The notes under the pieces: model-generated | The model's input: the letters and a program-made list of their open reading frames with translations, nothing else | What the model was told of the DNA's origin: nothing | Databases searched by the model: none | Part shown: positions 18,650 to 27,082 of the stretch, in pieces | Layout: every line of letters starts with the position of its first letter | Numbering within the stretch: the first letter of the stretch is position 1 | Program-made: the position numbers and the translations under genes | NCBI RefSeq assembly: GCF_001718695.1 | Contig: NZ_CP013422.1 | Span: 496,001-560,000 of the forward strand | DNA length: 64,000 nucleotides | Source of the DNA: Burkholderia ubonensis | GTDB lineage: Bacteria > Pseudomonadota > Gammaproteobacteria > Burkholderiales > Burkholderiaceae | Reading direction: 5' to 3'

Positions 18650-19432
18650 TCACCCGCCGTAGATGTCGAAATCGAAGTACTTCGACGCGAGCCGCCTGTA
18701 GGTGCCGTCCTTGACCATGTCGAGGATCGCGCGGTCGATCTTCGCCTTCAGGTCCGCGTCCTCCTTGCGCAGGCCGATGCCCGCGCCGACGCCCAGCACC
18801 TTCTCGTCGACGAGCTCCGGCCCGACGAACTGGTAGCCGGCGCCGCGCGGCGACTTCAGGAAGCCGATCGCCGCCTGCACCTCGTCCTGCAGCGCGGCGT
18901 CGAGGCGGCCGGCCAGCAGGTCCGCATAGACGCCGTCCTGGTTCTGGTACGACACCACGTTCGCCCCTTGCTTGGCCCAGTACGCCTTCGCGTACGCTTC
19001 CTGCGTCGTGCCCTGTTCGACGCCGATCGACTTGCCCTTCAGCGAATCGGCGCTCGGCACGAGCGGCGAGCCCTTCTTTACGACGAGACGCGTCGGCTGG
19101 TTGTAGATCTTCGTCGTGAACGCGATCTGCTCCGCGCGCTGCGCGGTGATCGACATCGACGACAGCACCGCGTCGAACTTCTTCGCCTTCAGCGCCGGGA
19201 TCATCCCGTCGAAATCGTTCTCGAGCCACACGCACTTCGCCTTCAGGCGCGCGCAGATCTCGTTGCCGAGATCGATGTCGAAGCCGACGAGCTTGCCGTC
19301 GGGCGCCTTCGACTCGAACGGCGCGTAGCTCGCGTCGGTGCCGAAGCGCAGCGTGGTCCAGTCCTTCGCGGCGGCGGGGCCTGCCGATACCGCGAGCAGG
19401 GCGATCGAAACGGCGGCAATCAGTCTCTTCAT
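18650..19432 (-). CDS. Periplasmic amino-acid-binding protein of an ABC transporter (ArgT/HisJ type)
   Basis: A 260-residue family-3 solute-binding protein. Residues 1-22 are a clear signal peptide (MKRLIAAVSIALLAVSAGPAAA). The mature part begins 'KDWTTLRFGTDASYAPFESKAPDGKLVGFDIDLGNEICARL', typical of Lys/Arg/Orn/His binders. The 'SSMSITAQRAEQIAFTTKIY' segment carries the Arg that clamps the substrate carboxylate. AAGGAAC precedes the ATG. No permease or ATPase gene adjoins it, so it must work with components encoded elsewhere. Confidence 0.92.
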   Translation of the reverse strand: MKRLIAAVSIALLAVSAGPAAAKDWTTLRFGTDASYAPFESKAPDGKLVGFDIDLGNEICARLKAKCVWLENDFDGMIPALKAKKFDAVLSSMSITAQRAEQIAFTTKIYNQPTRLVVKKGSPLVPSADSLKGKSIGVEQGTTQEAYAKAYWAKQGANVVSYQNQDGVYADLLAGRLDAALQDEVQAAIGFLKSPRGAGYQFVGPELVDEKVLGVGAGIGLRKEDADLKAKIDRAILDMVKDGTYRRLASKYFDFDIYGG

Positions 19433-19546
19433 GGTGCGTTCCTTGGCGTGGTCTGTCCGGTTCCGCGACGGCGCGGTGGGTGCGTAGCCGCATCGCATGC
19501 CGCCGCACTGTCCGCCCACCCATTAACGCAGAAAATAAAATCTCAG

Positions 19547-19559
19547 TCCAGAATGGACA
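19547..19559. promoter_or_regulatory. Inverted repeat GTCCA-GAA-TGGAC upstream of the binding-protein gene
   Basis: A perfect 5-bp dyad in an AT-rich stretch, about 115 nt upstream of the binding-protein start and between the divergent genes. It is a possible operator for the transport gene; the regulator is unknown. Confidence 0.35.
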
Positions 19560-19631
19560 AAAAATATCGGAATGATCGGCGCAGAGGCGGCCGCCGCAAA
19601 GGGGACGACCCTTGCACAAATACGGAAATGG

Positions 19632-19646
19632 ACTAATCTTGTTAGT
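19632..19646. promoter_or_regulatory. ACTAA-N5-TTAGT operator candidate of the Xre/RES pair
   Basis: A perfect 5-bp inverted repeat with 5-bp spacer, 25 bp before the antitoxin ATG. A further half-copy GACTAAC follows at 19660. Antitoxins of this class repress their own operon, so this is the natural place for autoregulation. Confidence 0.5.
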
Positions 19647-19670
19647 AAATTCGTTTTGAGACTAACGCTC

Positions 19671-20090
19671 ATGTCCCGGCCCGCTCACATCCCGCATCCC
19701 GTCCCGCCGCAGGCTTCGGTCGCCCAGATGTCGGCGGCCGGCCTGCGCGCGTTCTTCAACATCGCGCGCGACTGGGCGCTGACGACCGACGAGCAGATCG
19801 TGCTGCTCGGCTCGCCCGGCCGGTCGACGTTCTTCAAGTGGAAGGCGGCGCCGGAATCGGCGCGCCTGCCGCGCGACACGCTCGAACGGCTGTCGCTGCT
19901 GCTCGGCATCTACAAGGCGCTGCAGATCCTGCTGCCGCAGTCGGCGGCCGCCGACGCGTGGGTCAAGCGCCCGAACGACGCCGCGCCGTTCGGCGGCAAG
20001 CGCGCGCTGGACCGCATGCTGGCGGGCAACGTCGGCGATCTCGTCGCGGTGCGCCAGTATCTCGACGCGATGCGAGGCGGATGGGCGTGA
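19671..20090 (+). CDS. Xre/MbcA/ParS-type antitoxin (DUF2384)
   Basis: A 139-residue antitoxin. The N-terminal HTH-like region covers 'LRAFFNIARDWALTTDEQIVLLGSPGRSTFFKWKAA'. The C-terminal toxin-binding domain has 'LSLLLGIYKALQILLP', 'AWVKRPNDAAPFGGKRALDRMLAGNVGDLVAVRQYLDAMRGGW', the DUF2384 hallmark 'P.....G..al..m'. The toxin gene starts within its last codons. Family knowledge: this protein binds and neutralises a RES-domain toxin and represses the operon. Confidence 0.92.
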   Translation: MSRPAHIPHPVPPQASVAQMSAAGLRAFFNIARDWALTTDEQIVLLGSPGRSTFFKWKAAPESARLPRDTLERLSLLLGIYKALQILLPQSAAADAWVKRPNDAAPFGGKRALDRMLAGNVGDLVAVRQYLDAMRGGWA

Positions 20091-20788
20091 ACACTCCCGA
20101 CGCGTTGATGAACTGGCCGACGACGGCCCTCGACTGGACGCCCGCCTATCGCGTCATTCCCACCCGCTTTCCGGCGATCAACCTGTTCGACCGCGTCGCG
20201 TCGGCGGACGATTTCGACGCGCTCTACGCGCTCGAATCGCTGACCAACGACCGCATCCGCAACGAGGTCGGCACGCTCGACCTGGTGCCGCCCGACGAGC
20301 GCCGCTACGGGCTCGGCTGGGGGCCGATCATGGCCGCGTTCACGCACCTGAATCCGCAGGGCAGCCGCTTCTCGGACGGCCGCTACGGCGTGTTCTACTG
20401 CGCGCGGTCGCGCGACACGGCGATCGCCGAGACCCGCTATCACAGCGGGCTGTTCCTGGCCGCGACGAAGGAGCCGCCGATGCGCCAGCAGATGCGGCTG
20501 TACACGGTGGTCGCGCAAGGCGACGTGGCCGACGTGCGCACGTGGCCGCGGCGCGATCCGGCGCTGCTGCATCCGCGCAACTACGCTGCGGGGCAGGCGC
20601 TCGGCCGCGCGGTGCGCGACGCGGGCGGCGCGGGGGTCGTCTATCCGTCGGTGCGCGATCCGCTCGGCGAATGCCTGGCGGCGTTCCGCACCACGATCCT
20701 GCGCGACTGTCATCACGCGGCCTATCTCGAATACAACTGGAACGGCAGCGCGGTCGATGCGGTGTTCGAACTGAATCAGGTCGGTTAG
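20081..20788 (+). CDS. RES-domain toxin (NAD+-degrading type)
   Basis: A 235-residue RES-family protein. It shows the Arg-Glu-Ser type signature residues in 'AYRVIPTRFPAINLFDR', 'GSRFSDGRYGVFYCARSRDTAIAETRYH' and 'GVVYPSVRDPLGECLAAFR'. ATG 20081 overlaps the antitoxin by 10 nt. The GTG at 20087 (4-nt overlap GTGA, better ribosome spacing) is an equally good start. Known RES toxins deplete NAD+ and stop growth until antitoxin returns. Family length is normal. Confidence 0.9.
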   Translation: MGVNTPDALMNWPTTALDWTPAYRVIPTRFPAINLFDRVASADDFDALYALESLTNDRIRNEVGTLDLVPPDERRYGLGWGPIMAAFTHLNPQGSRFSDGRYGVFYCARSRDTAIAETRYHSGLFLAATKEPPMRQQMRLYTVVAQGDVADVRTWPRRDPALLHPRNYAAGQALGRAVRDAGGAGVVYPSVRDPLGECLAAFRTTILRDCHHAAYLEYNWNGSAVDAVFELNQVG

Positions 20789-20822
20789 CGTAACGCGCTG
20801 CGTGCGCACGGGAACCGCGGCG

Positions 20823-21548
20823 TCACGGCAGCGGCAGATCGGCCGCGCGACGTGCGCGTGCGTCGGCCTGACTGAGCGACCAGCTCCGGCCGGTGCGCGG
20901 CTCGACGAGCGTGAGCCGTCCGGCCGGCGCGAACGCGCCCGTGTCGATGAACCACTGCGCGCCGATCCGCAGCGGCGCGCGCACCGGCGTATGGCCGCTG
21001 CACGTGAGCGACAGCCCGTGCTGCAGGCCGGGGTCGGCGAGCCCCTGGACGAGATCGCGGCCCCAGATCAGCCGCTCGCGCACGTCGGGCGCGTAGCGGC
21101 CCGTATCGAGATCGGCGTCGGCGCCGAAGAATTCCGCATGCAGCACGTTGAAGCGCTCCGGCCCGTCGCCGACCACGCGCACGAGCGGCAGCGCGTCGAC
21201 GCGCGCCGCGTGTTCGCGCAGCCGCTCCGGCGGCAGGTCCGCGCCCCAGTCGCCGCCGATGCCGCGCCACGCGTCGGGCGCCAGCTTGCCGTGCGCGACG
21301 AGGCTCAGCACTTCCTCGTGATTGCCGCGCACCACGTGGCACCACGGGCGATCGAGCAGGTCGAGCGCGGCTTCGGATTCGGGGCCGCGGTCGACGAGGT
21401 CGCCGACGCAGAACAGGCGGTCGCGGGCCGGATCGAAGCGGATCTCGTGCAGCAGCGCGCGCAGCGCATCGAGGCATCCGTGAAGGTCGCCGACCACGAA
21501 GTCGCGGCCCGTCGTATTGGCGGGATGGCGGCACAGGGAGGAAGTCAT
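20823..21548 (-). CDS. Metallophosphoesterase, PrpA/ApaH-like
   Basis: A 241-residue calcineurin-like phosphatase with the full metal-binding set: [24 protein letters not shown], and SGHTP followed by 'WFIDTGAF'. This pattern is shared by PPP-type protein phosphatases (PrpA/B) and diadenosine tetraphosphatases, and I cannot separate the two by eye. It is a two-metal cytoplasmic phosphatase with normal length and no transmembrane part, standing alone between the RES toxin and a membrane protein. Confidence 0.9.
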   Translation of the reverse strand: MTSSLCRHPANTTGRDFVVGDLHGCLDALRALLHEIRFDPARDRLFCVGDLVDRGPESEAALDLLDRPWCHVVRGNHEEVLSLVAHGKLAPDAWRGIGGDWGADLPPERLREHAARVDALPLVRVVGDGPERFNVLHAEFFGADADLDTGRYAPDVRERLIWGRDLVQGLADPGLQHGLSLTCSGHTPVRAPLRIGAQWFIDTGAFAPAGRLTLVEPRTGRSWSLSQADARARRAADLPLP

Positions 21549-21684
21549 CCAGATATCTTAGGCGCTCGCGACCATCGCAACCTGGTGCCGGAATGGCGAT
21601 AATCGGCGCCGTGCGCCCCGGCGCGTGCGCAGCGGGCAGCCGCGTGCCGGCCGAACCCTTTCCATCCGCTTTCGGAATGCAACG

Positions 21685-22338
21685 ATGACGCTTTATCCGC
21701 AGGTATTACGCAACCGGCCGCGCCTGGTGGCGGCATTCGCCGCGGGCGTGCTGTGCGCGCTGGTGCTGCCGCTTCCGCTGCGATCGACGGTGCGCGCGCT
21801 GATCGGGTGGGATGTCGCGGTGTGGCTGTATCTCGCGCTGATGTGGGTGCGCATGGTGACCGCGCACCACCACCAGGTGCGCGAGATCGCGATCCGCGAG
21901 GACGAGAACGCGACCACCGTGCTGACGATCATCTGCTTCGCGACCGTCGCGAGCGTCGCGGCGATCGCGATCGAGCTCGCGACGGCCAAGGGCGTGGGCT
22001 TTCGCGCGGGGCTCGGCCATTACGCGGTGACGGTCGCGACGCTGTTCGGCGCGTGGTTCCTGATCCCGACGATCTTCACGCTGCATTACGCGCGGCTCTA
22101 TTACGGCTCGCCGTGCGCCGACCGCGCGCTGCGCTTTCCCGACGACCATCCGGAGCCCGACTACTGGGACTTCCTGTATTTCTCGTTCACGATCGCGGTT
22201 GCGTCGCAGACCGCCGACGTGGCGCTCGGCAGCCGCCCGGCGCGGCGCGCGGTGCTGTCGCAGTCGATTCTTTCGTTCTACTTCAACATGGCGGTGCTGG
22301 GCCTGTCGATCAACGTCGCGGCCGGGCTGCTGGGCTGA
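21685..22338 (+). CDS. DUF1345 family membrane protein
   Basis: A 217-residue integral membrane protein with about five hydrophobic segments. It includes '[16 protein letters not shown]' and the family-type '[29 protein letters not shown]' loop, a pattern that recalls ion-channel pore regions, and ends in '[21 protein letters not shown]'. No function is established for the family. It converges with the methyltransferase, with 9 nt between stops. Confidence 0.85.
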   Translation: MTLYPQVLRNRPRLVAAFAAGVLCALVLPLPLRSTVRALIGWDVAVWLYLALMWVRMVTAHHHQVREIAIREDENATTVLTIICFATVASVAAIAIELATAKGVGFRAGLGHYAVTVATLFGAWFLIPTIFTLHYARLYYGSPCADRALRFPDDHPEPDYWDFLYFSFTIAVASQTADVALGSRPARRAVLSQSILSFYFNMAVLGLSINVAAGLLG

Positions 22339-22347
22339 GGCGCGCGC

Positions 22348-23058
22348 TCACGCGGCTCGCCGCAGCGCGATCCACGCGCCCCAGAACAGGCTCGCAAAGA
22401 AGCGCAGCGGCGCATCGAACCCGGCGTCGTGCAGCAGCGCAAACACGGCTTCCTCGGACGCCGGCGGGTCCGCGCCTTGCAGGATCTTCGCGAGCTGCGC
22501 GCGCACCGCGTCGGGTGTCGCTCCGGCCATGCGCCAGCGTTGCTGCCAGGCATCGAGCAGGCGAGGGTGGTCGGCGTAACGGCGATGGTTGCCCGCGATG
22601 ACGAGCGGCGCGCCCGGCTTCAGGCGACGTGCGATCGCATCCAGCAGCGCGGCCTTCGCCGCGTCGCCCGGGACGTGATGCAGGACGCCGATCAGCGTCG
22701 CGCCGTCGAACGCGGGAGCATCCGGCAGCGCGTCGACCCCGGCTTCGACGAACTGCGTGCGCGCGCCGCAACCGGCCGCTTCGACGCCGGCGCGCGCGAG
22801 CGCGAGCATCGGCGCCGACGGATCGACGGCCGTGAATTGCCAGCCCGGCTCGAGCGCACCGGTCACGCAGATCTCGCGGCCCGTGCCGCCCGCTCCTGCG
22901 ATGAGGATCCGCGCATCGGGCGCGCCGATCGCCGCCGCGAGCATGCATGCGGACAGTTCGTGGCACGCGTCGTAACCGGCGAGCGCGATGCGCGACTGTT
23001 CGGCGTATTCGTGCGCGCGGGCAGGATCGAATTTTGCGGCGCTGGCGGGGAGCGACAT
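22348..23058 (-). CDS. Class I SAM-dependent methyltransferase
   Basis: A 236-residue Rossmann-fold methyltransferase. Motif I is 'ILIAGAGGTGREI', followed by 'FTAVDPSAPMLALAR' (acidic residue binding SAM ribose) and 'FDGATLIGVLHHV' (motif IV-like). The C-terminal part is helical and ends in a hydrophobic stretch. The substrate cannot be predicted. It has no partner gene; the flanking genes are transcribed towards or away from it. Confidence 0.87.
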   Translation of the reverse strand: MSLPASAAKFDPARAHEYAEQSRIALAGYDACHELSACMLAAAIGAPDARILIAGAGGTGREICVTGALEPGWQFTAVDPSAPMLALARAGVEAAGCGARTQFVEAGVDALPDAPAFDGATLIGVLHHVPGDAAKAALLDAIARRLKPGAPLVIAGNHRRYADHPRLLDAWQQRWRMAGATPDAVRAQLAKILQGADPPASEEAVFALLHDAGFDAPLRFFASLFWGAWIALRRAA

Positions 23059-23358
23059 CGCGGATTCCTCGGGTTCGTGGCGCGGACGACCTGCCCGCGC
23101 GCGTTGGCCCGAGCGTAAGCGGGCGGGCCGCGGCCCACAAGACCAGCGGCCATTCCGGTATGCAGACTACCCGCCATCGGGGCCGATCGCCCCGCGTTCG
23201 CTCAGGGTCGATTCGTATTAAAAATGGATCGTTCGGATTGCGTCGCAGTCGCCAAAACGGCGCATACTTTTCATCCCCCCTGCCTGGCCGTCGCATGCCG
23301 GGCGCCATGCGCCGCGTCGAATGCGGCCATGCTGCTCGGCCCGCACGAGGAGCGCATG
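23059..23358. other. Promoter region of the TreZ-like gene
   Basis: 300 bp between divergent genes. The frame of the TreZ-like gene is open back to 23224 but that part lacks a domain and a ribosome site. An AT-rich patch near 23212-23235 (TTCGTATTAAAAATGG) probably belongs to promoters. No other structure seen. Confidence 0.45.
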
Positions 23359-24990
23359 ATGTCCGATTGTCCGCACGATCCGTATGCGCATCACTACATT
23401 CACTGCCTGTCGTCCGGCGCGCAGCCGTGCGGCGCGATCGGCGCATCGCCGCGCACGCATTTCCGCGTATGGGCGCCCGGCTGCACGCAGGTCCAGCTCG
23501 AACTCGACACCGGCAGCGGCATGACGCTGGTGCCGATGACGCCGGCCGGCCCCAACTGGTTCGAGGTCTTCGCCGACTGCGGCGCGGGCGCGCGCTACCG
23601 CTATCGCCTCGACGACGCGGTCTCGATTCCCGACCCCGCGTCCCGCTCGCAGCCCGAAGGGCTGAACGGCCCGAGCGAGGTCGTCGATCCGCGCACGTTC
23701 ACGTGGCGGCACACGTTCTGGCGCGGCCGCCCGTGGGAAGACATCGCGCTGTACGCGATCCAGCCGCACGCGGCCGGCGGGTTCGACGGCGTGCGCCGCC
23801 GGCTGCCGCAGCTCGCGCATCTCGGCGTGACCGCGCTCGAACTGCTCGCGTCGCCGCACGACAGCCTGCCGTTCGCGCCGCTCGCGATCGACGGCGGCCC
23901 CGACGCGCTGAAGGCGCTGATCGACGACGCGCACGGCTACGGTCTCGCGGTGCTGCTCGAACTCGACTACGCGCGGTTCGGCAGCGGCACGGATGCGTTG
24001 CGCCATTACGCCGCGCCGTTCTTTCACTCCCGAGACGATCCGCTGCAGGCGCCGCCGCTCGCGCTCGACCATCCGGAAGTGTGCGATTTCTTCTGCGACA
24101 ACGCGCTGTACTGGCTCGACGAATACCGCTGCGACGGCCTGCGGCTGCGCGAGGCGGACCGCATCGGCATCACGTGGCTGCGCGAGATCGCGGACCGCGT
24201 GCGCGCAGCGGTGCCGGCCGACCGGCTGATCCACCTGGTGCTCGGCAGCGAGCGGCATCCGGCGCATCTTGCCGACACGCATTTCGACGCGCAATGGAAC
24301 GGCTGCGGTGAACGCGCGCTGCACCGGCTGACGGGCCGCGACGCGTCCGGTCATGAAGGCATCTCGTCGCATCAGTCTATCCATACGCTCGCGCGGGCGC
24401 TGACGGCCGCCGGCGCCGCGTTCCAGCCGGCGGCGCCGAGCGACGGCGGCCCGGCGGATACGGCACTGCCGCTGACGTCGCTCGTGCTGTCGGACGGCGC
24501 ATGGCGCGACAGCGGGCAGGATCGCGAAGCGGGCCTCGCCGCGCTCGCGCTGTCGCTGCTGACGCCGCAGATTCCGCTGATCTTCGACGAAACCGCGCGC
24601 GATCTCGAACGCGCGCATTTCGTGCAGTCGGCGCTCGCGGTGCGCGCGAAGCTGATCGCGCCGCGCCTGGCCGATTGCCGGCCGCAGGATGCGCACACGC
24701 TGCGCACGGGCAGCACCGGCGAGGCCGATGCGCTGCTCGCGTCGTGGCGGCTTGCCGACGGCGAGACGCTCAGCATCGCGCTGAACCTGTCGCCGGATGC
24801 GGTGCCGTTCGACGCGCCGGCGGGGATGGTGGTGTTCGAGACGCCGGGCCGCGCGCGCGACCGGGTCGACGCGGGCGAACTGCCGCCGTATTCGCTCGTC
24901 GCGTGGCTGACGGGCGACGTCAACCAGTATGCGCTGACGCACGATGCGCGCCGGATCGACGACGGCGCATGGCGCGGGGTGCTTGCCTGA
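23359..24990 (+). CDS. TreZ-like GH13 protein with missing catalytic residues
   Basis: A 543-residue protein built like malto-oligosyltrehalose trehalohydrolase. A CBM48-like start ('THFRVWAPGCTQVQLEL') precedes a shortened barrel and a C-terminal beta domain. The key sites differ. 'DGLRLREADRIG' (residues 259-270) has Arg 264 where the nucleophile Asp of LRLDAVH is expected. 'HLVLGSERHPA' replaces the LVLENDxN acid/base stretch, and no NHDQxGNR motif is visible. It is therefore probably not a glycosidase. ATG 23359 has GAGGAG 6 nt before it; ATG 23356 is the alternative. Confidence 0.75.
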   Translation: MSDCPHDPYAHHYIHCLSSGAQPCGAIGASPRTHFRVWAPGCTQVQLELDTGSGMTLVPMTPAGPNWFEVFADCGAGARYRYRLDDAVSIPDPASRSQPEGLNGPSEVVDPRTFTWRHTFWRGRPWEDIALYAIQPHAAGGFDGVRRRLPQLAHLGVTALELLASPHDSLPFAPLAIDGGPDALKALIDDAHGYGLAVLLELDYARFGSGTDALRHYAAPFFHSRDDPLQAPPLALDHPEVCDFFCDNALYWLDEYRCDGLRLREADRIGITWLREIADRVRAAVPADRLIHLVLGSERHPAHLADTHFDAQWNGCGERALHRLTGRDASGHEGISSHQSIHTLARALTAAGAAFQPAAPSDGGPADTALPLTSLVLSDGAWRDSGQDREAGLAALALSLLTPQIPLIFDETARDLERAHFVQSALAVRAKLIAPRLADCRPQDAHTLRTGSTGEADALLASWRLADGETLSIALNLSPDAVPFDAPAGMVVFETPGRARDRVDAGELPPYSLVAWLTGDVNQYALTHDARRIDDGAWRGVLA

Positions 24991-25019
24991 GTGTCCGGGT
25001 TCCGCCGCGCGCGAACCCG

Positions 25020-25604
25020 CTACCAGAAGCCGCGGATGCCCGCGATGCCGTGCGCGCCGTGGCGGCGCGCGTCGGCGAGCTGGTCGCGGGTCATCCCGCC
25101 CAGCGCATAGACGGGCACCGCGACCTGTGCGGCCCATTCCGCGAAGCGGGCCCAGCCGAGCGCCGGCGCGCCGGGGTGGCTGAGCGTCGGCAGCACCGGC
25201 GACAGCGTGACGAAATCCACGCCGATGCGCTCGGCGTGCTTCAGGTCGTCGAGCGTATGGCACGCGGCGGACACGAACCGCGCGGGCGGCAGCGGCCGCC
25301 GCGCGGCCGCACGCAGCGCGGCGCCGTCGAGGTGCCGGCCGGCGCCGCCGAGTTGCGTCAGCGTCTGCGCATCGATCCTGCCGTTGAGCACCAGCCGCGC
25401 GCCGCTCGCTTCGCAGCGCGCCAGCGCGTCGGCCGCGAGCCGCGCGAACGCCGCCGCATCGAACGACTTCACGCGCAGTTGCACCAGCGTCTCGCCGCGC
25501 GCGAGCACGGCCGACAGCCGGTCGAGGAACGCGCGGCAGTCCGCATCCGACGCGGAGGCCGGTTCCGGCGTGATCACGCAGCAGGGCGGCAGCGGCGTGC
25601 TCAT
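25020..25604 (-). CDS. Thiamine phosphate synthase-like (ThiE/TenI) protein
   Basis: A 194-residue TIM-barrel protein of the ThiE/TenI superfamily: 'GETLVQLRVKSFD', 'RLVLNGRID', 'GVDFVTLSPVLPTLSHPGAPALGWARF' and 'PVYALGGMTRDQLADARRHGAHGIAGIRGFW'. In many proteobacteria this domain is the C-terminal half of MutT-type Nudix proteins rather than a true ThiE. No Nudix or thi gene lies next to it here. The role is therefore uncertain; the fold is clear. Confidence 0.82.
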   Translation of the reverse strand: MSTPLPPCCVITPEPASASDADCRAFLDRLSAVLARGETLVQLRVKSFDAAAFARLAADALARCEASGARLVLNGRIDAQTLTQLGGAGRHLDGAALRAAARRPLPPARFVSAACHTLDDLKHAERIGVDFVTLSPVLPTLSHPGAPALGWARFAEWAAQVAVPVYALGGMTRDQLADARRHGAHGIAGIRGFW

Positions 25605-25662
25605 CGCGCGACGCGCCGGCGGCCGGGGCGGCAGCGGCGGCCGGGGCGGCAGGCGCGCGCCG

Positions 25663-27006
25663 TCATTCGTCGGCTTCCTTCGCGACCTTCGGATACACGC
25701 GCACGAGCACGATGCGCGGCCCGTTCATCTTCTTCACGACGACGTCGAAGCGGTCGAACGACACCCGCTGGCCTTCGCTCGGCAGGTCGTTCAGCGCCTG
25801 GATCACGAGGCCGCCGACGGATTCCGCGCGCCCCTCGTCGATGTCGATGCCGAGCGCCTGCTCGAGCGACACGACGGGCAGGCTGCCCTTGCCCATCAGC
25901 GTGCCGTCGTCGAGGCGGGCCCAGTCCGAGTCGCCCTGGCGGAACTCGTCGTGGATCTGGCCGACGAGCGCGCCGAGCAGGTTGTCGAGCGTCAGGAAGC
26001 CGATCGGCTTCTCGCCCTTCTTGCCGACCAGCGCGAAATGCGGCGCGCCCTTGCGGAAGCGGCGGAACAGGTCCAGCGCCGGCGTATCCGGCTTCACGTA
26101 CTGCACCGGCCGCACGTAGTCGGACAGGTCGTCGAGCGCCGCGCCCGCGTGGCGCGCGAGCAGCAGGTCCTTCAGGTGGATCAGCCCGCTCACCTGTTCG
26201 CGCGACGCGTCCTCGAACAGCGGATAGCGGCTGAACCGGTGCCGCGCGACGATCTCCATGTTGTCCGGCAGCGGGATGTCGCGGCGCAGGCCGATCATCT
26301 CGTGGGCCGGCCGCATCAGGTCGGACACGGTCATCGACGAGAAGTCGAGCGAATGCGCGAGCGTGTTCCACTCGTCGTTGCTGTACGCGCCGCGGGCCGG
26401 CTGCGACGGGTTGCCGGCGGCGCTGCGGCGGCTGCGCAGGATCAGCTTCAGCTCGTCGGTCGAGTAGTGCGCGTCGCCGCCGTGGTCGGCCGACAGGCCC
26501 GCGAGCTTCAGCACCGCGTTCGCGCTGGTGTTGAGCACCCAGATCGCCGGGTACATCGCCCAGTAAAACGCGTAGAGCGGCAGCGCGACCCACAGGCCGA
26601 CCTTCTCGGCCTGGCGGATCGCCATCGATTTCGGCGCGAGCTCGCCGACGACGATGTGCAGGAACGAGATCAGCGAGAACGCGAACGCCAGCGAGATCAG
26701 GTGCACGAGCTGCTCCGACTGCACGCCGATCAGGTCGAGCAGCGGGCCGATCAGTTGCGCGAACGCAGGCTCGCCGATCCAGCCGAGGCCGAGCGATGCG
26801 AGCGTGATGCCGAGCTGGCACGCGGACAGATACGCATCGAGACGCCCGTGCACGACGCCGAGGATGCGGCCGCGCAGGCCGTGCTTGCGGGCAAGTGTCT
26901 TGACGCGCGTCGCGCGCAGCTTGACGAGGCCGAATTCGGCCGCGACGAAAAAGCCGTTGAGGGCTACCAGGAACAACGCGCCGATCAGCGCGAAGATCTG
27001 AACCAA
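25663..27006 (-). CDS. CNNM/HlyC-CorC family membrane protein with CBS domains
   Basis: A 447-residue protein with the three family parts in order. A DUF21 membrane domain with four segments (residues 1-170) includes 'NGFFVAAEFGLVKLRATR' and 'ACQLGITLASLGLGWIGEP'. A CBS pair follows around 215-345 ('VSDLMRPAHEMIGL', 'FALVGKKGEKPIGFLTLDNLLGALVGQIHDE'). A CorC_HlyC domain ends it ('GLVIQALNDLPSEGQRV'). Related proteins are linked to Mg2+/Co2+ efflux or sodium-coupled magnesium transport. It lies 58 nt upstream of the ThiE-like gene on the same strand. Confidence 0.92.
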   Translation of the reverse strand: MVQIFALIGALFLVALNGFFVAAEFGLVKLRATRVKTLARKHGLRGRILGVVHGRLDAYLSACQLGITLASLGLGWIGEPAFAQLIGPLLDLIGVQSEQLVHLISLAFAFSLISFLHIVVGELAPKSMAIRQAEKVGLWVALPLYAFYWAMYPAIWVLNTSANAVLKLAGLSADHGGDAHYSTDELKLILRSRRSAAGNPSQPARGAYSNDEWNTLAHSLDFSSMTVSDLMRPAHEMIGLRRDIPLPDNMEIVARHRFSRYPLFEDASREQVSGLIHLKDLLLARHAGAALDDLSDYVRPVQYVKPDTPALDLFRRFRKGAPHFALVGKKGEKPIGFLTLDNLLGALVGQIHDEFRQGDSDWARLDDGTLMGKGSLPVVSLEQALGIDIDEGRAESVGGLVIQALNDLPSEGQRVSFDRFDVVVKKMNGPRIVLVRVYPKVAKEADE

Positions 27007-27082
27007 GGATTCGCTCCGGAAATGTCAGGCCCGTCAGTATAGGGCCGGAAAGGCAAACGTAATATTGGGCGTCGCTGCTGGC

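Noticed and set aside
23224..23358. 45-residue N-terminal extension of the TreZ-like protein
   Set aside because: No ribosome site, no domain, and GAGGAG sits directly before the later ATG pair.
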